Below, piece after piece: positions 1 through 9,212 of a stretch of DNA of 64,000 nt (positions within the stretch are counted from its first letter, which is position 1; each line of letters begins with the position of its first letter). Below the pieces are notes generated by a model. That model did not search any database. It was not told where the DNA came from and saw only the letters and a program-made list of their open reading frames with translations. Both the position numbers and the translations under genes were made by a program. Source of the stretch: Desemzia sp. RIT 804 (GTDB taxonomy: Bacteria; Bacillota; Bacilli; Lactobacillales; Carnobacteriaceae); contig NZ_JAFEMV010000005.1 in assembly GCF_016892605.1 (NCBI RefSeq), forward strand, positions 62,001-126,000, given 5' to 3'.

Positions 1-1272
1 GCCTATCCAAGCTAATGGATTGGCGATAGTCACGCCAAGATAGCCTAGTGGACTTACCAATAGTAATGCCACGATAACTCGAGAAAGTAATTCCATGATA
101 CCGGCTGCAGTAGGTGCAGTACTCTTACCTAGACCTTGAAGGGTGTTTCTGTATATGAATAATAGAGCTAATACAAAGTAGAAAGAAGAGTTTGTAAAGA
201 AATAAGTTTGTACCATATTTAAGATTTCTGGATCGGTTTCGCCAATATACATTTTTGCGATAGCACTGCCAAAAGCAATCAATAAAGTTGCTGCTATAAA
301 GCTGTATACTACAACGATGCGAGTGATTTTTCTTACACCATCCCAGATACGGTCGTATTTTTCTGCACCATAATTTTGAGCAGTATAAGTGGCCATAGTT
401 GTACCGAATGACACTAAAGGCATCGTTGCTATACCGTTGATTTTTTCAGCGGCTGTAGTTGCTGCAACAGCAGTAGCACCTAAGCTGTTAAGTGTAATTT
501 GGATCGCGATCGCTCCAATAGAAATGATAGAAGCCTGAAAGCCCATAGGCAAACCTAAGTTTAAGTGAGTCATGATTTCTTCTTTGCTTACTTTCCAGTC
601 TTCTTTACGAATACGCAAAACTGGAACTTTTTTCCAAATGTAAACTAAACAGAGAATACTAGAAACTATTTGAGAAATAACTGTTGCGTATCCGGCGCCT
701 TCTACGCCAGTGCCTAAGCCTAAAATAAAAACATAGTCTAAAACGACATTAAGTATAGAAGCGATAGCCAAGAATAATAAGGGAGTCCGGCTGTCTCCTA
801 TAGCTCGTAGAACATTCGATAATAAGTTAAATAAAACAGTAGCGCCGATTCCGGCAAAAATAACTACAAGATAAGCATAAGCGTCTTCTATTAAAGCAGC
901 TGGTGTATTCATGAATTCTAAGATTTGACGAGTAAACAAAGTAGCTACGATAGTCAAGACAATAGCTACAACAGCACTGATCATCACACTGGCAGCTAAA
1001 TTTTTACGAATTCCCTTAATATCTTCTTTTCCAAAGCGTTGAGCAGTGATAACAGATAGACCTACTGTTAAACCTGTTGCGAGTCCGATAATTAAGTTAC
1101 TGATACTTCCCGTAGAACCAACAGCTGCAAATGCATTTACACCGATCGTTCTGCTTACAATAAATGTATCTGCCATACTATAGAATTGTTGAAAGATATT
1201 TCCTAATAACATTGGTAGAGTGAATAGGATAATTAATTTGATTGGGTTGCCTTTAGTCATATTTTGTCCCAT
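1..1272 (-). CDS. MATE family multidrug/Na+ efflux transporter (3' end outside window)
   Basis: A multi-pass membrane protein read leftward; 424 codons are visible and the stop lies beyond the window. It begins MGQNMTKGNPIKLIILF and continues with the MATE-like stretch FQQFYSMADTFIVSRTIG, then repeated hydrophobic helices. MATE transporters usually have about 450 residues, so only the last helix or so is missing. The start at 1272 is chosen because AGGAGG (1283-1288) sits about 10 nt upstream. A second in-frame ATG at 1260 is possible. It is divergent from rsuA. The substrate cannot be told from sequence. Family assignment is firm. Confidence 0.85.
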   Translation of the reverse strand, partial: MGQNMTKGNPIKLIILFTLPMLLGNIFQQFYSMADTFIVSRTIGVNAFAAVGSTGSISNLIIGLATGLTVGLSVITAQRFGKEDIKGIRKNLAASVMISAVVAIVLTIVATLFTRQILEFMNTPAALIEDAYAYLVVIFAGIGATVLFNLLSNVLRAIGDSRTPLLFLAIASILNVVLDYVFILGLGTGVEGAGYATVISQIVSSILCLVYIWKKVPVLRIRKEDWKVSKEEIMTHLNLGLPMGFQASIISIGAIAIQITLNSLGATAVAATTAAEKINGIATMPLVSFGTTMATYTAQNYGAEKYDRIWDGVRKITRIVVVYSFIAATLLIAFGSAIAKMYIGETDPEILNMVQTYFFTNSSFYFVLALLFIYRNTLQGLGKSTAPTAAGIMELLSRVIVALLLVSPLGYLGVTIANPLAWIG

Positions 1273-1644
1273 TAATAAAAATGCCTCCTGTATATTTTAA
1301 TGTACGATGAATCTGTCACAAATAAGTGCGTTTGTTTTTTTCAATACTTGTGCTAGTATAGTTTCATTTTCAGAAAATACAACCCATATTTTCATTTTTT
1401 ATTGTGACAGTTTTGTCAACAAAATATAACAGAAGAATATTCTTTGTTTTCATTGATTTAATAGCATTCAGGTATTGGTATATAAGGATTTACAGGTTCA
1501 CAAAGTGTTCATTTTCATAAAATGAAAAACAATTGATAGGGAGATTGAATAAGGAATAGTTTCATTTTTGATTGTACTCAACAGGAATATACTTTACTGT
1601 TAAAGCGACAAATAAAAGATGAATTTTTTTAAAGGAAGAGAATT
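1273..1644. promoter_or_regulatory. Divergent intergenic region with TTTCATTTT motifs
   Basis: This gap of about 370 nt between the MATE gene and rsuA holds no gene I can support. It contains a perfect dyad TTTTCAT-AAA-ATGAAAA at 1512-1528. Related TTTCATTTT words occur near 1362, 1393 and 1561, so a regulator could bind here repeatedly. A rightward -10-like TATAGT is at 1357-1362. A regulatory role is inference from the repeated motif and the divergent transporter promoter. Confidence 0.4.
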
Positions 1645-2361
1645 ATGCGGTTAGATAAATTATTAGGAGAAGTTGGTTTTGGTTCGCGTAAAACAGTGAA
1701 GCGTTTGATCAATAGTAAGCAAGTGGTAGTTGATGGCAAAGTTGTGATGGAAGATAATGTCAATGTTGATCCGCAGATACAAGAAGTGTTCGTATTACAG
1801 AAAAAGATCTATTATCAACCACATGCCTATTATATGATGAACAAACCTGGCGGAGTGGTCAGTGCAGTGCAGGATAAAAAGAATGAAACTGTCATTGATT
1901 TGATCAAAGAATCGGACCGCTTTCCGGGGTTGTATCCAGTAGGGAGATTGGATAAAGATACGGAAGGTCTATTATTGATTACCAATAATGGAAACCTAGG
2001 CTACCAATTGTTGCTTCCTCACAAACATGTTGCAAAAAAATATGAAGTCATCGTCAATGAACGAGTGACTAATACAGACCGAGAAGCTTTTGCAGAAGGA
2101 GTTACATTTCATGGCGGCATAAAATGTAAACCAGCTAAATTGACTATTTTAGAATCCTCGGATTTAGAAAGCAGGGTTATTGTAGAGATCAGCGAGGGCA
2201 AATTCCATCAGGTGAAAAAGATGTTTTTAGCTTGCGGGAAAAAAGTGACTTACCTAAAACGTTTGTCGATGGGGCCAATAGAGCTAGATGGAAATCTTTC
2301 AGCAGGAGCATACCGGCCTCTCACAATCGAAGAGTTGAATCAACTAACCCCTTATTTTTAA
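1645..2361 (+). CDS. rsuA: RsuA/RluB-family rRNA pseudouridine synthase
   Basis: Makes pseudouridine in ribosomal RNA, probably 16S rRNA by analogy with RsuA. An N-terminal S4 RNA-binding domain covers residues 1-60 (MRLDKLLGEVGFGSRK). The catalytic motif GRLDKDTEGLL follows, with Asp103 the expected nucleophile. The length of 238 residues is normal for the family. AAAGGAAGAG lies just upstream of the ATG and a strong terminator follows, so this is probably a single-gene unit. RsuA versus the 23S-specific RluB/RluF relatives is not settled by sequence reading alone. Confidence 0.85.
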   Translation: MRLDKLLGEVGFGSRKTVKRLINSKQVVVDGKVVMEDNVNVDPQIQEVFVLQKKIYYQPHAYYMMNKPGGVVSAVQDKKNETVIDLIKESDRFPGLYPVGRLDKDTEGLLLITNNGNLGYQLLLPHKHVAKKYEVIVNERVTNTDREAFAEGVTFHGGIKCKPAKLTILESSDLESRVIVEISEGKFHQVKKMFLACGKKVTYLKRLSMGPIELDGNLSAGAYRPLTIEELNQLTPYF

Positions 2362-2371
2362 AATTTATTAT

Positions 2372-2412
2372 AAAAAGGCACCTACTTTTGAAGAAAAAGT
2401 GTGTGCCTTTTT
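2372..2412 (+). terminator. Intrinsic terminator of rsuA
   Basis: AAAAAGGCAC and GTGCCTTTTT form the outer stem, with ACTTTT/AAAAGT inside, followed by a T-rich tail directly downstream of the rsuA stop. Confidence 0.85.
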
Positions 2413-2550
2413 ATGAATTTAGCCGCTCCAATTTATAGAAACAAGGTATTTTGATTAAAAAAAAACCATAGAGAACGTTATCTTTGATTTTGGAATGGAT
2501 TCTTACTATTCTTAAGAATAGAAGAGTACTCAGAAAGGAGATTTTATAAT

Positions 2551-3291
2551 ATGGGGAAATTAACAGGAAAAGTAGCTTTTGTGACTGGTGGAACATCAGG
2601 AATAGGTGAATTTACTGCTAAGGCGTTCTCAGAGAATGGCGCAAAAGTAATCGTGGCAGGTAGAGATGAAGAAGACGGAACACGAATTGTAAAAGAAATT
2701 GAGGGAAAAGGCGGACAAGCGTTATTTGTCAAACTAGACATCACTGAAAAAGAAGATATTAAACAAAGTGTTCAAAAAACAGTAAATACATTTGGAACGA
2801 TCGATATTTTAGTGAATGGTGCCGGTATTCATGATTCCTATGATACTGTATTGGATACGGATGAAGAAAGTTATGATCAATTGATGGCAATCAATGTAAA
2901 AGGTCCTTTTTTGATGACAAAAGAAATTTTGCCTATTTTACTTGAGAAAGGAAAAGGAACGGTCATCAATATAGGTTCTCAAGCTACTTTTGTAGCAGGA
3001 CCAGGTGGTTCAGCTTATGTAACTTCTAAACACGCTATCGAAGGTTTCACCAAGCAGTTAGCGTATGACTTTGGCAAAAAAGGAATCAAAGCTAATTTAA
3101 TTGCTCCAGGATTCATTGAAACACCTATGACAGAAGGCATTGAAGATGATCGTTTGAAGGATATTCCAGCACAACGAGCAGGTAAACCAGAAGAAGTCGC
3201 TGCATTAGCTGTCTTTCTTGCTTCTGATGAATCAGACTATATTCAAGGAACATCTATTAAAGTAGATGGCGGATGGACAATAGGGAGATAG
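2551..3291 (+). CDS. Short-chain dehydrogenase/reductase (SDR)
   Basis: An NAD(P)-dependent oxidoreductase of 246 residues, the classical SDR length. The Rossmann motif TGGTSGIG is at residues 12-19, and the catalytic triad Ser143, Tyr156, Lys160 lies in IGSQATF...SAYVTSK. The usual NNAG motif reads NGAG here. The C-terminus ends in the typical YIQGTSIKVDGGW. It resembles 3-oxoacyl-ACP reductase and glucose 1-dehydrogenase relatives, but the substrate cannot be named. AGAAAGGAG precedes the ATG. It appears monocistronic, with a palindromic repeat element behind it. Confidence 0.85.
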   Translation: MGKLTGKVAFVTGGTSGIGEFTAKAFSENGAKVIVAGRDEEDGTRIVKEIEGKGGQALFVKLDITEKEDIKQSVQKTVNTFGTIDILVNGAGIHDSYDTVLDTDEESYDQLMAINVKGPFLMTKEILPILLEKGKGTVINIGSQATFVAGPGGSAYVTSKHAIEGFTKQLAYDFGKKGIKANLIAPGFIETPMTEGIEDDRLKDIPAQRAGKPEEVAALAVFLASDESDYIQGTSIKVDGGWTIGR

Positions 3292-3328
3292 AACGCAGAA
3301 AAAAGAGCAGTTCTTGAACAGCAAGTGA

Positions 3329-3480
3329 GAGTGGGACAAAAGACGTTTTGACCATTGAATATAACTCAGCCTTCCCTTATGAGATGTTTTTCCTCATAAG
3401 GGAAGGCTGGGTTATAGGTATGTGCTCAGGCTTTTGGAATGCGTTTGAAAACACCCGTTTAGTACGTGACAGAGATAAAA
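3329..3480. repeat. Dispersed palindromic intergenic repeat, copy A
   Basis: About 150 bp closely matching 11853-11999. Shared words include TTTTGACCAYTGAATATAA, CTTTTGGAAYGYGTT and AGTAYGTGAYAGAGATAAA. The core is a hairpin with a 23-bp stem (3361-3383 with 3393-3415). The arms differ from copy B but stay complementary, for example ATAAC/GTTAT here and ATAAG/CTTAT there. It may act as a bidirectional terminator or be a non-autonomous repeat. Confidence 0.75.
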
Positions 3481-3504
3481 ACTATTGTCACGCTCTCATA
3501 AACA

Positions 3505-4353
3505 TTATTTAATCGCAATAAAGGAGAAGGTATCCATAGATTGAATCGGTTCTTGTCCATTGTAGCTTTTTAATAAATTGAGTTGGGAATATAACAATGT
3601 TTTAAATTGATCCGGCATGTTTGGAATAGAAACGATTGCTTCAGGCGCATCATACAGAGTCATATCTACTTCCCATCCTCCATCTTGCAATTCTTGAGAT
3701 GGGATAATGGTTTCGTCTATGATTTCCCAACCAGCTTGTTTGGCTAGCGCTTTGCTGTCTTCAGGAGTGATCAATGTACGAATATTTGCTTCACTAGATT
3801 CCCTAAAACTCTCGTACTGAGCTTGCAATAAAGCTGCTAAAAAATGCGGCAATTGATGACTTTCAGAGATACGAGAGTCCCATTCTGCAAAAGCTAAACG
3901 CTTACCCCACTTATGGAATCTAACAAACATATTGAACAAAGTAGCTTGAGAATTTAAATACCAGCTCGAATGAGAGAGTATGATCGTATCAAAGGTGTTT
4001 TCTGGAAAATCTATTTCAGGTGATAAAATATCAGTATTGAAATCAACGGTTATTTGATCACCAACAGAAGATTGTTTCAATTTAGACATTGCTTGCTCTA
4101 ATGTTTCAGGAGCGCCATAGTCAGGGCTGGCGATGTCGATAGCATGAACGGTTCCTTTATCACCTACAAAATAAGCTAATACAGCAGTTGTATCGCCTTG
4201 TCCACAACCTATTTCTAAAATACGTTCACCAGTCTGTATTTCCCAATATTTTGCTAGATGGATTCGATGTTGAGTTTGAACCATTTGGATTTCTGATAAA
4301 GCCCCTGTGGGAGAAATACTTTTAGCTATTGCGTCTATATTAGATGTTTTCAA
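3505..4353 (-). CDS. Class I SAM-dependent methyltransferase
   Basis: A 282-residue cytosolic protein with the SAM-binding motif I ERILEIGCGQGDTT near residues 44-57 and an acidic loop (VHAIDIASPDYG) that would bind the ribose. The later stretch FDTIILSHSSWYL fits motif IV of small-molecule methyltransferases. No substrate-specific domain is recognisable. It converges on the SDR gene with repeat copy A between them and diverges from the MBL lipoprotein gene. The substrate is unknown. Confidence 0.75.
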   Translation of the reverse strand: MKTSNIDAIAKSISPTGALSEIQMVQTQHRIHLAKYWEIQTGERILEIGCGQGDTTAVLAYFVGDKGTVHAIDIASPDYGAPETLEQAMSKLKQSSVGDQITVDFNTDILSPEIDFPENTFDTIILSHSSWYLNSQATLFNMFVRFHKWGKRLAFAEWDSRISESHQLPHFLAALLQAQYESFRESSEANIRTLITPEDSKALAKQAGWEIIDETIIPSQELQDGGWEVDMTLYDAPEAIVSIPNMPDQFKTLLYSQLNLLKSYNGQEPIQSMDTFSFIAIK

Positions 4354-4475
4354 TTCTTATCCCTCTTTTTCTAGAAAATAGTGTCGTTTATCTGTATTAT
4401 ACAGAGTACTTAAAAAAGAGACAGCAGTTTGCTTATTATGGTACTCTATTTAGATAGACGAAAGGTATGTGAAAA

Positions 4476-5726
4476 ATGAAAAGAAGTGTTTTAAAAATAA
4501 CAAAATATTTAGGTGTTTTAATCACAGCGGGCTTACTAAGTGCGTGCGGTGCAAATAGTATATCAAATGAAGATATAGAGGCAGCAAATTCGATAGAAAC
4601 TTCAGTGAACAACAGTGAAGAAAATAACGAGTCTTCATTAAAAAGCACATCAAATGAAAATGGCTTAGAAGAAATGAATGTTCATTACATAGATGCCGGT
4701 CAAGCTGATGCGACATTGTTTGAATTTAAGGAAGGCGAAGAAGAGTATACTATTCTTTACGATACTGGAGATTGGAACAATACAGACGTAGTAGATTATT
4801 TATCTACTAATGGAATAAAAGAATTAGATTTAGTGATCGTTAGTCACCCTGATGCCGATCATATTGGTCAATTAGATAAAATCATCCAACAATTTGAAGT
4901 TAGTGAAGTGTGGATGTCTGGTGATACTTCGACTTCGGATGTATTTGCTCGAGCGCTGGCTGCTATCCAAAAACATGAAGTAGGATACTATGAACCAAGA
5001 GCAGGAGACCAATTTGATATTGGTCCGTTGGATATGGAAATTCTTCATCCATCTGAATTAACTGGAGACACCAATGCAGACTCTATTTCCATGTTGATCA
5101 GTTACGGAGAGATTGATTTTGTATTTACAGGAGATGCTGGGAAAGCTCAAGAAATAGAAATAGTCAATTCTGAAATAAATGTAGATGCAGAGATTTTATC
5201 CTTGGGACATCATGGGTCCAATACTTCAAGCGATCCTGTTTTTATAGATGCAGTTAGTCCAGAAGTAGCTATTTATAGCGCTGGAGCAGGTAATTCTTAT
5301 GGTCATCCGCATGCAGGAATTGTTTCGTTAATACAAGATAAAGGAATTGACCTGTATGGAACAGACGTTAATGGTACGATCATTGTAACGACTGATGGAA
5401 GGGAATATGTGGTCCGATTAACTAAGGATGGAGACGCAATTACGGAAAATCAGTCAAGTAGTGAAAGTATTGAAAATACAGCGTCTACTCAAACAACTGC
5501 TAAAGAAGAAAATCACAGCGCTAAACTTCCTGGTTCTATTGATATCAATACTGCTTCATATGAAGAACTACTTGAAATCGTTCATATCGGACCAGAACGT
5601 GCTGAAGAAATTATGGCATTGCGACCGTTTGAAACGGTAGAAGCTTTAAGCCAAGTAAATGGAATCGGATCTGCTAGATTAGAAGACATTTTAGTAGAAG
5701 GTAAAGCTTATGTAGGGGGAGAATAA
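4476..5726 (+). CDS. Exported lipoprotein with ComEC-like MBL domain and ComEA-like HhH domain
   Basis: 416 residues. A signal peptide with lipobox LLSAC gives a lipidated Cys24. A low-complexity Ser/Asn/Glu linker runs to about residue 65, and a metallo-beta-lactamase domain follows with the metal motif HPDADH at residues 124-129 and a second site LSLGHHGSN. This is the ComEC C-terminal type, where nuclease activity is proposed. After another linker, residues about 350-416 form a helix-hairpin-helix domain (SIDINTASYEELLEIVHIGPERAEEI) like ComEA, which binds DNA. The likely role is a surface nuclease or DNA-handling protein; that is inference. It is followed after 1 nt by a DUF3006 gene, a common partner. 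Confidence 0.75.
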   Translation: MKRSVLKITKYLGVLITAGLLSACGANSISNEDIEAANSIETSVNNSEENNESSLKSTSNENGLEEMNVHYIDAGQADATLFEFKEGEEEYTILYDTGDWNNTDVVDYLSTNGIKELDLVIVSHPDADHIGQLDKIIQQFEVSEVWMSGDTSTSDVFARALAAIQKHEVGYYEPRAGDQFDIGPLDMEILHPSELTGDTNADSISMLISYGEIDFVFTGDAGKAQEIEIVNSEINVDAEILSLGHHGSNTSSDPVFIDAVSPEVAIYSAGAGNSYGHPHAGIVSLIQDKGIDLYGTDVNGTIIVTTDGREYVVRLTKDGDAITENQSSSESIENTASTQTTAKEENHSAKLPGSIDINTASYEELLEIVHIGPERAEEIMALRPFETVEALSQVNGIGSARLEDILVEGKAYVGGE

Positions 5727-5727
5727 T

Positions 5728-5988
5728 ATGAAAGGCATGTTAGATCGTTTTGAAGGGAATAAGGCTGTCCTTTTAATGGAAGAGTTAAATAAAGAGTGGA
5801 TAGTTGAGAAGAGCCAATTACCTGAAGGGAGCGAAACAGGCGATTGGTTTACTATGGAACTTACGGATGACGAACTAAGTGATATTGTTATTGATCACCA
5901 ACTAACAGAGGAAAAAAAACAGTCCGTTGACGATTTGATGAAATCGATTCGTTCTAAAAGCAAAGGAAGTAAATTTAAGCGCAAATAA
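5728..5988 (+). CDS. DUF3006-like small protein
   Basis: 86 residues, starting MKGMLDRFEGNKAVLLME, which is the DUF3006 pattern of a short beta-rich domain. It ends in a basic tail (KSKGSKFKRK). DUF3006 genes commonly follow ComEC-like MBL genes, as here with 1 nt spacing after the lipoprotein stop. The function is unknown; co-transcription with the MBL protein is nearly certain from the spacing. Confidence 0.65.
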   Translation: MKGMLDRFEGNKAVLLMEELNKEWIVEKSQLPEGSETGDWFTMELTDDELSDIVIDHQLTEEKKQSVDDLMKSIRSKSKGSKFKRK

Positions 5989-5997
5989 AACGTAAAA

Positions 5998-6050
5998 CTG
6001 TCTTATAAAGTTAGAATGAGCCATTCGTAACTTTTATAGGGCTTTTTTTG
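5998..6050 (+). terminator. Terminator after the MBL/DUF3006 pair
   Basis: An ATAAAGTTA ... TAACTTTTAT stem extended by outer GC pairs is followed by a run of seven T. Confidence 0.7.
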
Positions 6051-6154
6051 TTCTCTTCTCTTAAAGCAGATTCTTAATGATTAAATATAGGTTGAGTTTT
6101 ATTTTTGTGGTATCATTAAAAGCAAAGAAAAAGTAATTTTTGGGGGCAAATATT

Positions 6155-7624
6155 GTGAATAATATATATCCAGATGATAGTTTGGCATTGCATACAGACA
6201 TGTATCAACTTAATATGATGAAATCCTATTGGGAGTTAGGTGATGCAGATAAGAACGCTGTATTTGAAGTGTATTTCCGTGAGCATCCTTTTGGGATCGG
6301 ATATGCGGTCTTTGCTGGATTAGAGCGTGTTGTAAACTATGTTAAAAATTTATCTTTTACGGAATCTGATCTTGATTATTTAAGAGAGACTCAAGAGTAT
6401 CCGGAAGAATTTTTGACCTATTTGAAAAATTTTAAATTTACTGGAACGATCCGTTCTGCAATAGAAGGAGACTTAGTTTTTGCTAATGAGCCTATCTTAC
6501 AAATAGAAGGGCCTTTGGCTGAATGCCAATTATTGGAGACAACTATTTTGAATGTAGTCAATTTTCAAACCTTGATTGCAACAAAAGCCTCTGAAATGAA
6601 GACCGTAGTTGAAGATGATCCCTTATTGGAATTCGGGACTCGAAGAGCTCAAGAAATGGACGCAGCAATTTGGGGAACACGAGCAGCTTTTATTGGCGGA
6701 GCAGATGCTACAAGTAATGTTCGTGCTTCAAAACTATTTGGTATTCCAGCCAGTGGAACACACGCTCACGCGATGGTGCAAGCTTACGATAGCGAATATG
6801 AAGCTTTTATGGCATATGCCAAAACACATAAAGATTGTGTGTTTTTAGTAGATACATTTGATACATTAAAAACAGGTGTGCCTAACGCGATTCGAGTTGC
6901 GAATGAAATGGGAGATAACATCAATTTTTTAGGTGTTCGATTAGATAGCGGAGATATGGCTTATATATCTAAACAAGTACGGACGCAATTGGATGAGGCA
7001 GGATATCCTGATGCTAAAATCTATGCTTCCAATAACTTAGATTCAAAAACGATCTTAAACTTAAAAATGCAAGGCGCTAAAATTGATGTATGGGGAGTCG
7101 GAACGCGGTTAATTACAGCTTTCGACCAGCCTGCATTAGGAGCCGTTTATAAATTAGTGGCTATAGAAGACAAAAATGGGAACATGAGAAACACGATCAA
7201 ATTAACAAGCAATGCTGCTAAAATGTCTACTCCAGGCAAAAAGCAAGTGTGGCGGATCACCAGCAATGAAAAAGGGAAATCTGAAGGGGACTACGTAGCT
7301 CTGTGGGATGAACGCCCAGATCTAGAAAAAGAACTGTTCATGTTTCATCCGATCCACACGTATATCAATAAAACAGTTAAAGATTTCACTGCTGTGCCGT
7401 TATTAAAAGATATTTTTGTGGATGGGGAATTGGTTTATGAATTACCAAATTTGGAGAAAATCAAAGCACATGCAAGAGAAAGTTTAACTGCATTATGGGA
7501 TGAGTACAAACGGATATTAAACCCAGAATCTTACCCTGTCGATTTATCTCAAAAAGCTTATGATAATAAATTAACAATCATTAAAGAAACAAGACAGAAA
7601 ATGAAAGCACTAGAAAATAAATAG
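6155..7624 (+). CDS. pncB: Nicotinate phosphoribosyltransferase
   Basis: Converts nicotinate and PRPP to nicotinate mononucleotide, the first step of NAD salvage. At 489 residues it fits the Gram-positive PncB form. Motifs include HTDMYQLNMM at the N-terminus, FGTRRAQEMDAA, the SGTHAHAM segment with the phosphorylatable His, and GVRLDSGD. The start is taken as GTG at 6155, since TGGGGGC lies 5-10 nt upstream; an in-frame TTG at 6140 would sit inside that site. An extended -10, TGGTATCAT, lies at 6108-6116. nadE follows on the same strand. Confidence 0.93.
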   Translation: MNNIYPDDSLALHTDMYQLNMMKSYWELGDADKNAVFEVYFREHPFGIGYAVFAGLERVVNYVKNLSFTESDLDYLRETQEYPEEFLTYLKNFKFTGTIRSAIEGDLVFANEPILQIEGPLAECQLLETTILNVVNFQTLIATKASEMKTVVEDDPLLEFGTRRAQEMDAAIWGTRAAFIGGADATSNVRASKLFGIPASGTHAHAMVQAYDSEYEAFMAYAKTHKDCVFLVDTFDTLKTGVPNAIRVANEMGDNINFLGVRLDSGDMAYISKQVRTQLDEAGYPDAKIYASNNLDSKTILNLKMQGAKIDVWGVGTRLITAFDQPALGAVYKLVAIEDKNGNMRNTIKLTSNAAKMSTPGKKQVWRITSNEKGKSEGDYVALWDERPDLEKELFMFHPIHTYINKTVKDFTAVPLLKDIFVDGELVYELPNLEKIKAHARESLTALWDEYKRILNPESYPVDLSQKAYDNKLTIIKETRQKMKALENK

Positions 7625-7714
7625 TTTTTCTAGCTCTAGTGTTAGCATAATAATATATAAGTGTGCAAGTGATATTAGGTTCGTTAACCATGTTTAGAAA
7701 GGGTGCAGGTCATC

Positions 7715-8542
7715 ATGTCAGAATTAAGAGATGAAATCATATCAGAAATGAAGGTTCAGCCTTCCATTGATCCTAAAGAAGAAATTCGTAAACGAGTGGA
7801 TTTTTTAAAGAGTTATTTAACAAAATATCCTTTTATCAAGTCACTTGTATTAGGTATTAGTGGCGGACAAGACTCTACATTAGCTGGAAAGATAAGCCAA
7901 TTAGCTATTAGTGAGATGAGAGAAGAAGCAGAAGATGCAGCATATCAGTTCATAGCTGTTCGTTTACCGTACGGCACACAAGCAGATGAGCACGACGCAA
8001 TGGATGCCATTGAATTTATGAAAGCAGACAAAGCGGTTCGTGTGAATATCAAAGCAGCAACGGATGCGGTAGTAGAAGCTCTAAAAGAAGACACTGTTGA
8101 ATTGAGCGACTTCACGATCGGCAATATCAAAGCTCGACAAAGAATGATTGCTCAATACGCTATTGCAGGAACTTACAATGGGGTAGTAGTAGGAACAGAC
8201 CAATCAGCAGAAGCGGTTACTGGTTTTTATACAAAATACGGTGACGGCGGAACAGATATTAATCCTCTTTTTGGATTAAACAAACGCCAAGGAAAAGCTT
8301 TGTTAATAGAACTGGATTGCCCAGAACATTTGTACAATAAAGTGCCTACTGCAGATTTAGAAGATGACCGTCCTTCTCTTCCAGATGAAGTAGCTTTAGG
8401 AGTAAGTTATGATGCTATTGATGACTACCTAGAAGGCAAAGAAGTGTCTGAGCAAGAGGCCCATACTATTGAAAACTGGTACACTAGAACACGCCACAAA
8501 CGCAACATGCCAGTAGATATCTTTAACCACTTCTGGAAATAA
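7715..8542 (+). CDS. nadE: NH3-dependent NAD synthetase
   Basis: Amidates deamido-NAD to NAD using ATP and ammonia, the last step of the pathway that pncB feeds. At 275 residues it equals the usual length. The ATP-PPase P-loop is SGGQDST (about residue 50). [22 protein letters not shown] and the C-terminal [11 protein letters not shown] are family signatures. ATG at 7715 was chosen over an upstream in-frame start at 7703 because AAAGGGTGCAGG precedes it. A 90-nt gap follows pncB, and a strong terminator lies downstream. Confidence 0.95.
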   Translation: MSELRDEIISEMKVQPSIDPKEEIRKRVDFLKSYLTKYPFIKSLVLGISGGQDSTLAGKISQLAISEMREEAEDAAYQFIAVRLPYGTQADEHDAMDAIEFMKADKAVRVNIKAATDAVVEALKEDTVELSDFTIGNIKARQRMIAQYAIAGTYNGVVVGTDQSAEAVTGFYTKYGDGGTDINPLFGLNKRQGKALLIELDCPEHLYNKVPTADLEDDRPSLPDEVALGVSYDAIDDYLEGKEVSEQEAHTIENWYTRTRHKRNMPVDIFNHFWK

Positions 8543-8567
8543 GAGCATGAGAAAACCTGCGGAAGTC

Positions 8568-8715
8568 TGGTCTGTGCAACGCGTCTAATAAGAGCGTGGA
8601 GTAGGCCGCTTAGATTCCCGTAGAGTTCACCTTTTCCTTATCCTTGGGATACTTTCCCAAGAAAAAGGAAAAGTGAAATCATAGGGAATATGGTCTGTGT
8701 AACGCGTCTAATAAG
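8568..8715. repeat. Direct repeats flanking a long hairpin
   Basis: A 25-bp sequence at 8568-8592 recurs at 8691-8715 with one mismatch. Its constant core is AACGCGTCTAATAAG. Between the copies is a long imperfect hairpin (8614-8689) with stem segments ATTCCC/GGGAAT, TTCAC/GTGAA, TTTTCCTT/AAGGAAAA and TTGGGA/TCCCAA. It lies just after nadE, and its origin or use is unknown. Confidence 0.65.
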
Positions 8716-8719
8716 CACA

Positions 8720-8775
8720 AACCTAAAAGACTAAGGAACCAGTCATATGTCTGGCTCCTTAGTCTTTTTTAGGTT
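8720..8775 (+). terminator. Strong bidirectional-looking terminator after nadE
   Basis: AACCTAAAAGACTAAGGA pairs with TCCTTAGTCTTTTTTAGGTT around CCAG/CTGG, giving a stem of more than 20 bp. A-rich and T-rich flanks lie on both sides. Confidence 0.8.
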
Positions 8776-8801
8776 CTACAACATTTAATGTTGGCAAGAA
8801 A

Positions 8802-9153
8802 AAATAAATTTCTGTTTAATCTAAAACTATTTAGAATTTATTCCTAAAAAATTTGGGAGGAATATGGGGTTGCTATAGCCATGAATAAGGATGCAAAAAA
8901 GGAAACACTGTGGGCTTATGCCCAAGTGCACCATGTTTGTAAGCTGCTTCAGCAGCTTACAAACATGGCAATTACTTAGTGTTAGTTTTTAGCCGTTGCA
9001 CTAAGTTTGTTCTCCGCTTCGCATACCGTATCCGTACGTCGGTAACGCACCAACGGCTTCGGCAAAACTTGCAAGCCTTGAGACATGTTTTTTGGCTCAA
9101 GGCGATCCCATGGCTTTCCATAAGCAACCCCATAGGCCGTAAGAAATTTATTT
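8802..9153. repeat. About 350-bp nested inverted-repeat element, no gene
   Basis: The outer arms pair over the whole element: AAATAAATTTC (8802-8812) with GAAATTTATTT (9143-9153), TATGGGGTTGCT (8863-8874) with AGCAACCCCATA (9123-9134), and AGCCATG (8877-8883) with CATGGCT (9109-9115). Inside are a perfect 18-bp-stem hairpin at 8931-8968, ACTTAGTG/CACTAAGT (8974, 8999), AGCCGTTG/CAACGGCT (8991, 9051) and GCCTTGAG/CTCAAGGC (9075, 9096). I see no credible coding sequence. It could be a miniature transposable element or a structured RNA. Confidence 0.7.
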
Positions 9154-9212
9154 ACCAACACCACAAGGTGAAGAATCCTTTTTTAATAATCAAAAAAAAT
9201 AAAACTTCACCG

